Below are positions 59,386-64,000 of a stretch of DNA of 64,000 nt, one piece after another. This DNA is from Syngnathus acus (Eukaryota > Chordata > Actinopteri > Syngnathiformes > Syngnathidae). The stretch covers positions 7,943,491-8,007,490 of the forward strand of contig NC_051092.1 of the NCBI RefSeq assembly GCF_901709675.1, written 5' to 3'. Positions within the stretch are counted from its first letter, which is position 1; each line of letters opens with the position of its first letter. The notes beneath the pieces were generated by a model. That model saw only the letters and a list, made by a program, of their open reading frames with translations. It made no database searches and had not been told where the DNA came from. The translations under genes were made by a program, and so were the position numbers.

Positions 59386-61477
59386 TAATTACGAAGCGCA
59401 TTTTAAACAGGATCGCCAAACCACTGGTTAGCGCAAGGCCTGGTCAGTGTGCGTGGCAAATCAGAGAATCTTGAGATCTCATATTGTGTCGGTCTGATTG
59501 TGCTGCATCAGCACAAATTCATATTTATGTGTGTGCTGCTGTGTGCTTTTGATAGCAGCGACGCTCTGACGGCCGTGATGCGTTTGCGAACTGACGGAAA
59601 TACCTGCATGCAGTTCAACCGGAGAACTTTGATTGTGCATTTTTCATCAACATAAAGTAGCGTGGGTTCAAGGTGGTCTCCAATTCCCTACATTACATGC
59701 ATGGACAATTACATCATGCGCAAGGGGAGAACTTGCCGTTTAACTGCCAATGTCATGCGTGGTCCACAGAAAGTCTATGTCTGTTTTTGCAATGTCAGGC
59801 ATGGCTTACTCGAATGTACTGTGCTCTGACTGCCTCGATTTTAAAGCAAATGAGGCATGCCACGATGATTGGATCGGAAAAGTTTACTTCTATCCCACAT
59901 TGACTCACAAATGCCATGTTATGTTCAATTTTACTCATGCAAAGTCTGGCAAATACCTAAAGTAGAAAACTACGGTTCTTTGTGCTGGACTCACACTGAC
60001 CCAGAAACTTCACTGAATTCATGATCCTAAACCGCACGTGCACACCGTGTGATGTTATAGTGTGATTTACAGTACTGTACCTATTTCACATACAGTCTAA
60101 AATGTGTATATGAATAGATACCATTCATACTCATAACAATTGGATTTCCCAATAAGAGGGTTCCAATTGTACCCCTTTTTATATTTTCCATCTAAAAAAA
60201 AGATATCATATACTTTGTGTAATTGTATACTGTCAATTAGACATTGGCCAGTCAAATTCTCTTCTCCATTTGGCGTAATTGTTTTTCAATATATCGCCAT
60301 CTATTTGTCTAAACTGATTTTTAAATTGTGTTGATGTCTCCCTTATGGACCACTACACACACAGGCAGTTTTGTTTCATTCTCTTCTTGACAGGTGGCAG
60401 CATTTTGTGTCTCTATAAGAGCTGTCATTCTGTCAAGCGGCATGAAAAACAGCAGGACAGGAAAATATTGTGGTATGGTGTGCGCTGTAAATGTTGGCAA
60501 CAATCAAAAGGAGGGTTGTGAAGTTCAAAAATTCTAATTTGTTCTAGATCAACTTTTTTGGGGACCACGTTGACTCAGTAATGTTCCAAATGTGCTGACA
60601 TTTTGCTTGCATCTACAGAGGTCAATAGAATTATAAATGTGCTAGATGTTGAAACAATTAAATGTAGAATCCAATGGTATTAGCAAGCATATACCATTAC
60701 AACTATCTTGGCCTGCTTATCGGATATCTCTCAAGATCACCGATTAGCCTTTATTGTGGGATATGTTAAGGGATGAACAAGTTCAGATTTGTCAAAAATT
60801 CTTGCAATGATTAGCACTGAGGCTGGCCAATGATGTGAAACCTGGAACACCATGATGTGAAACATGGAAGCGAGTTATTGAGGACTGCCAACAAAGTTAA
60901 ATAGCAATTAAAATGGCATTTGTCGTGATGGTGAAGAAATTCTTAATAGTGACTAAGAAAAAAAAAAGTTGAATAAGTCAAATAAAAAATACTTGCTAAA
61001 AAATTTCATTATGAAAATCAAAATATAAATTGAATTTCCTTTGTGTACCTGGCAAGAACAATTGCAGCCTGGCATCACATATACTGTACACCAATAATTG
61101 CTGTACACACACGTACAGTACATCTACCCAAACAAGTGTCCCATGGTAACAGAACAAGTACCTGCATTGAACTGAAAGCACAGCAAATGCGTGGACCATT
61201 AAAGTTGCTCTTAAACTGATACATTAGAAAGGCAAGGACCATTAAATAAGGACAATGATGAGTAGTAATGCTGATGTGTTATAACCAATGAGGGAAAGAA
61301 GCAGTCCATGCCTACCAAATATTATGAAATGTTTATTTTTTTATTTTAGTTTTTTTATCATGCATTTATTTATCATTTGCCTTTGTGTCGTTAAGTTGTT
61401 TATCCGCATTTTGGCCACGTGCATGCAAGTTGTTTTAGGTGTGCAGTAAATGTAAAGAGTGAGGTAACACCTTCTCT
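59386..61477. other. 2.1 kb, no gene recognised
   Basis: Part of the first few hundred bases may belong to the hAT element. Open frames at 59673-59965 have no recognised motif. A small duplication, gatgtgaaac(c/a)tgga, lies near 60835-60868. Confidence 0.4.
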
Positions 61478-61957
61478 AGTCACCTTAAAAAACTTCAATC
61501 TCTACAAAAGAAAGTCATTCGGGCTCTGTCTTGGACTGTGTTTAATTCTCCAACCCTCCCTCTCTTCCGCCATTTTGAGTTACTAAGACTACCTGAACTG
61601 AATTAAGCAGATGTGTGCGCACCAGTATGAGTGTTGCTTGTAGGGGACCTCAGATTTGAAACGAAATGGATGAAGCCTTAAAGGTCATGCCTTTTAGCTC
61701 CAATTTAAAAAAACAAATTTTTAGCTACCTTATACAAACCTATAATTAAATCCACATTTCCATAGTTAGCTGGGTTGTGAGTGTGTACGTGGCTGTCTGT
61801 CCGTCAGTCCGTCAGTCCAACCGGGCGGGCCCTGTTATATAAGCTTATACTTAGCTTCACTCGGGGACCCTTTTCCTTATACTATTAAAATGTCATGTAT
61901 GTATGTGTATGAAAGATTAATGATGGTGTGAAAATAAAAGTTTCATTCATTCATTCA
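61478..61957 (+). pseudogene. LINE 3' end with RT C-terminal relic and (CATT)n tail
   Basis: From 61478 the frame reads SHLKKLQSLQKKVIRAL and then PTLPLFRHFELLRLPELN before a stop. This is the L-x-x-L-Q-K-(K/R)-x-I-R ... P-L-F-x-x-x-x-x-L-x-L segment near the end of many LINE polymerases. A decayed region follows, then gtgaaaataaaagtttcatt and a (CATT)n tail at 61944-61957. The relic at 42368-42480 comes from the neighbouring part of a similar protein. Confidence 0.75.
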
Positions 61958-62935
61958 GTGATAATTATATGGGTCATTTGAAAACATACATGAACACAGT
62001 CAAGCAGTCAATAAATTGAATAGGCCAGTAAGAAATTGTATTTTTGAATCCAAATGCAGCCAAATAAAGTTGAGTGCAAACATAAGTAATTAAGCACTGT
62101 TTATAGTCAAACAAAACATTGATTATCTCATCAAGACTTAATAATAAAATAATGTATATTTTAATAAAATATAAATAATAATTATAAAAAAATTAAATAA
62201 AACAGACTCATAAATCTATCTTATTGTTGTATACATTCTAGAAAGTCACTTGTGTTTCTTTTTTCCTCCTTTCTTTCTTTTTCTGTTATCGTTGTATCAT
62301 AAGCAACATAATAGAAGTGTAATTATTGAGTCAGGCAATGTAAATCCTTGGTTAAAATCGGAGCGGGACAAGATAAGCAGAATTGCTTCAACCCGTTTCC
62401 CATTTTGTTTTGATGACATTTCCACTTCAAATTAACACCAGCATCGAACCACAGCTCAAGTTATCACACATTTAAAGAATCGGGTTATAGTTCCTCCGAT
62501 ATTATCTCAGTAGCTTGAAACGAGTGGGAAGTGGAAACATGTAAGCTACCTCACATTTCCACCGGTAATGCTCAATGTCTTTTGTTACATATGGTCCATT
62601 CCATTTGCAATTTCTTACTGTCAACAACAATAACAAATGTGAATTTAAATGGCGATTCCAAGCACTAGTATTATGCACATTGGATTTGCACACAGGCAAT
62701 GAAGCACATTGACAGGGACAGATAATTATTCACACTTACACCACCATGAACAATAAAAGTGCTTAAATAAAGGAAAATGAAACAATGTTCTATTGCAGAT
62801 AAAATATATGGCACATAAAAATTGCATTTTAAAAAAATCAGTATGTAATACAAAGAGTTCATGAAAAATAAATGCAAATGGTTTGCACTTAAAAGTTAAT
62901 TATTACTATGCTGCACATAAAAATCACAAAACCTC
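61958..62935. other. 1.0 kb, no gene recognised
   Basis: Very AT-rich DNA, especially 62140-62220 (ATAATAAAA-type). No motif or repeat family is recognised. Confidence 0.5.
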
Positions 62936-63146
62936 ATTCAAGATTCAAGATTCAAGATTCAAGAGTTTTTATTCGCCATGTTTGAGCGTGCCAAACAAGG
63001 AATTTGACTTCGGTAAAACACACCCTCTGTTCAACATATAGGTGACTAACAACACTCAGGACATGTGAATAATGGCAAAAACAGTGTAGACAAATTCAAA
63101 AGGTGTGAAGAGCAGGATGTTATTGCACAGTAATGCCTCTGAGACT
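62936..63146 (-). mobile_element. 3' untranslated tail of the right-edge LINE
   Basis: On the minus strand it follows the RT stop codon and ends with aataaaaactcttgaatctt and further TTGAATC units (62963-62936). Short 7-mer tails are typical of CR1/L2-group elements, which prime at a 3' repeat rather than poly(A). Two more copies of this tail are at 55119-55386 and 58055-58180. Confidence 0.92.
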
Positions 63147-64000
63147 CTATGAGTGGTGTGAGTTCATCAGAGCAACAGCCCGGGGGAAGAAGCTGTCTCG
63201 GTGTCTGCTGGTTTTGGCGTACCGAGCTCTATAACGCCGTCCGGAGGGGAGTAGTTCAAACAGACTGCAACCTGGGTGAGAAGGGTCTGTAGAGATGTTC
63301 CTTGCACGTTTCCTGGTCCTGGACAGGTACAAGTCTTGGATAGATGGGAGGTTGATTCCAATGATCTTTTCTGCAGTCCTGATTGTCCGTTGCAGTCTGT
63401 GCTTGTCTTGTTTGGAGGCTGATCCAAACCAGACAGTGATGGAGGTGCAGAGGACAGACTGGATGATGGCAGTGTAGAAAGTCTTCAGAAGCTCTCGCGG
63501 CAGGTTGAACTTCTTGAGCTGTCTCAGGAAGTACAGCCTCTGCTGGGCCTTCTTCCGGACAGAGTCTATGTGGCCGGTCCATTTCAGGTCCCGAGAGATT
63601 GTGGTTCCCAGGAACTTGAAGGTGTCTGTGGAGAGAATAGTATTACTGCGGATAGTGAGGGGTAAAAGTGGTGAAGGGTCTCGCCTGAAATCCACTGTCA
63701 TCTCCACGGTCTTGAGCGGGTTCAGCTCCAGATGGTTTTGGTTGCACCAGTGGACCAGCCGCTCCACCTCCTGTCTGTACGCAGTCTCATCACCGTCCTG
63801 GATCAGTCCGATGAGAGTGGTGTCGTCTGCATACTTCAGGAGCTTCACAGGAGAGTCATCTGAGGAGAAATCATTGGTGTAGAGAGAGAAGAGCAGTGGG
63901 GAGAGGACGCACCCCTGAGGGGCTCCAGTATTGGTGGTCCGGGTGTCAGATGTGATGCCCCCCAGCCTCACACGCTGTCTCCTGTTGGTCAGGAAGCTGG
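63147..64000 (-). CDS. LINE reverse transcriptase, C-terminal part (CR1/L2/Rex1 group), open at right edge
   Basis: This encodes the C-terminal part of the polyprotein of a non-LTR retrotransposon, which copies its RNA into DNA at a nicked genomic target. The frame is uninterrupted from the window edge to TAG at 63149-63147. It shows NTGAPQGCVLSPLLFSLYTN (finger/palm), the catalytic YADDTTLIG, KFLGTTISRDLKW, the post-palm VWFGSASKQDKHRLQRTIRT and the end motif LFELLPSGRRYRARYAKTSR. The endonuclease and first catalytic aspartate would lie beyond the edge, so the start is not visible; the GTG at 63971 is internal. The 3' tail and TTGAATC repeat follow directly. With no stop or frameshift in about 280 codons, this is the youngest coding LINE here and may be recently active. 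Assignment to the CR1/L2/Rex1 group is from motif memory, and the exact clade is uncertain. Confidence 0.92.
   Translation of the reverse strand, partial: SFLTNRRQRVRLGGITSDTRTTNTGAPQGCVLSPLLFSLYTNDFSSDDSPVKLLKYADDTTLIGLIQDGDETAYRQEVERLVHWCNQNHLELNPLKTVEMTVDFRRDPSPLLPLTIRSNTILSTDTFKFLGTTISRDLKWTGHIDSVRKKAQQRLYFLRQLKKFNLPRELLKTFYTAIIQSVLCTSITVWFGSASKQDKHRLQRTIRTAEKIIGINLPSIQDLYLSRTRKRARNISTDPSHPGCSLFELLPSGRRYRARYAKTSRHRDSFFPRAVALMNSHHS

Noticed and set aside
1-64000. CRISPR array, operon, prophage or bacterial gene cluster
   Set aside because: No spaced direct repeats, no ribosome-binding sites or dense coding; the repeat content is clearly vertebrate.

Overview
The window looks like gene-poor, AT-rich nuclear DNA of a ray-finned (teleost, probably percomorph) fish: an intergenic desert or a very large intron. 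The evidence is its repeat content. Two kinds of tRNA-derived SINE typical of teleosts recur, one with a (GGAT)n tail, together with LINE tails ending in TTGACTTGAC, TTGAATC or CATT repeats, fragments of two or three non-LTR retrotransposon clades, and short DNA transposons of the pogo/Tigger and hAT type. There is no operon-like organisation and no complete host gene. Almost all reading frames here are short and have no recognisable domain. I called only those with family motifs or splice and signal-peptide features.

Layout. 0-6 kb: a decayed C-type-lectin-like exon (242-350), long unique AT-rich DNA, and a 160-codon acidic reading frame broken by three stops (5263-5748, minus). 9-10 kb: a LINE/SINE tail and a SINE with intact A and B boxes. 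10-20 kb: mostly unique sequence with a G25 tract, a 65-bp tandem duplication and stretches that look like conserved noncoding elements. 20.7-21.5 kb: a SINE with a 416-bp pogo-like MITE inserted at its tail. 25-31 kb: decayed LINE, SINE and hAT copies. 32.5-33 kb: the 5' end of a pogo-like transposon that still carries the start of its transposase and a terminal repeat related to the MITE. 34.8-38 kb: a SINE tail grown into (GGAT)n, a Tigger-like end, a second SINE kind, and the best full-length SINE. 42-43 kb: LINE pieces in opposite orientations next to a hAT end. 47.1-47.3 kb (minus): the only plausible host coding signal, a signal-peptide-like first exon with ATG, a GTAAGA donor and an upstream TATA. 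48-59 kb: more LINE and SINE pieces, a (CACT)27 array, and a foldback LINE tail forming a 67-bp hairpin. 61.5-64 kb: a CATT-tailed LINE end, then an intact CR1/L2/Rex1-type LINE reverse-transcriptase reading frame that runs off the right edge (minus).

The most informative relationships are between repeats. A MITE is linked to a coding relative, two distant hAT ends match each other, and three copies of one LINE tail include a foldback copy and a chimeric copy. I found no undescribed multi-gene system. The strongest leads are the foldback LINE insertion, the MITE/pogo link, the possible signal-peptide exon and the acidic pseudogene frame.
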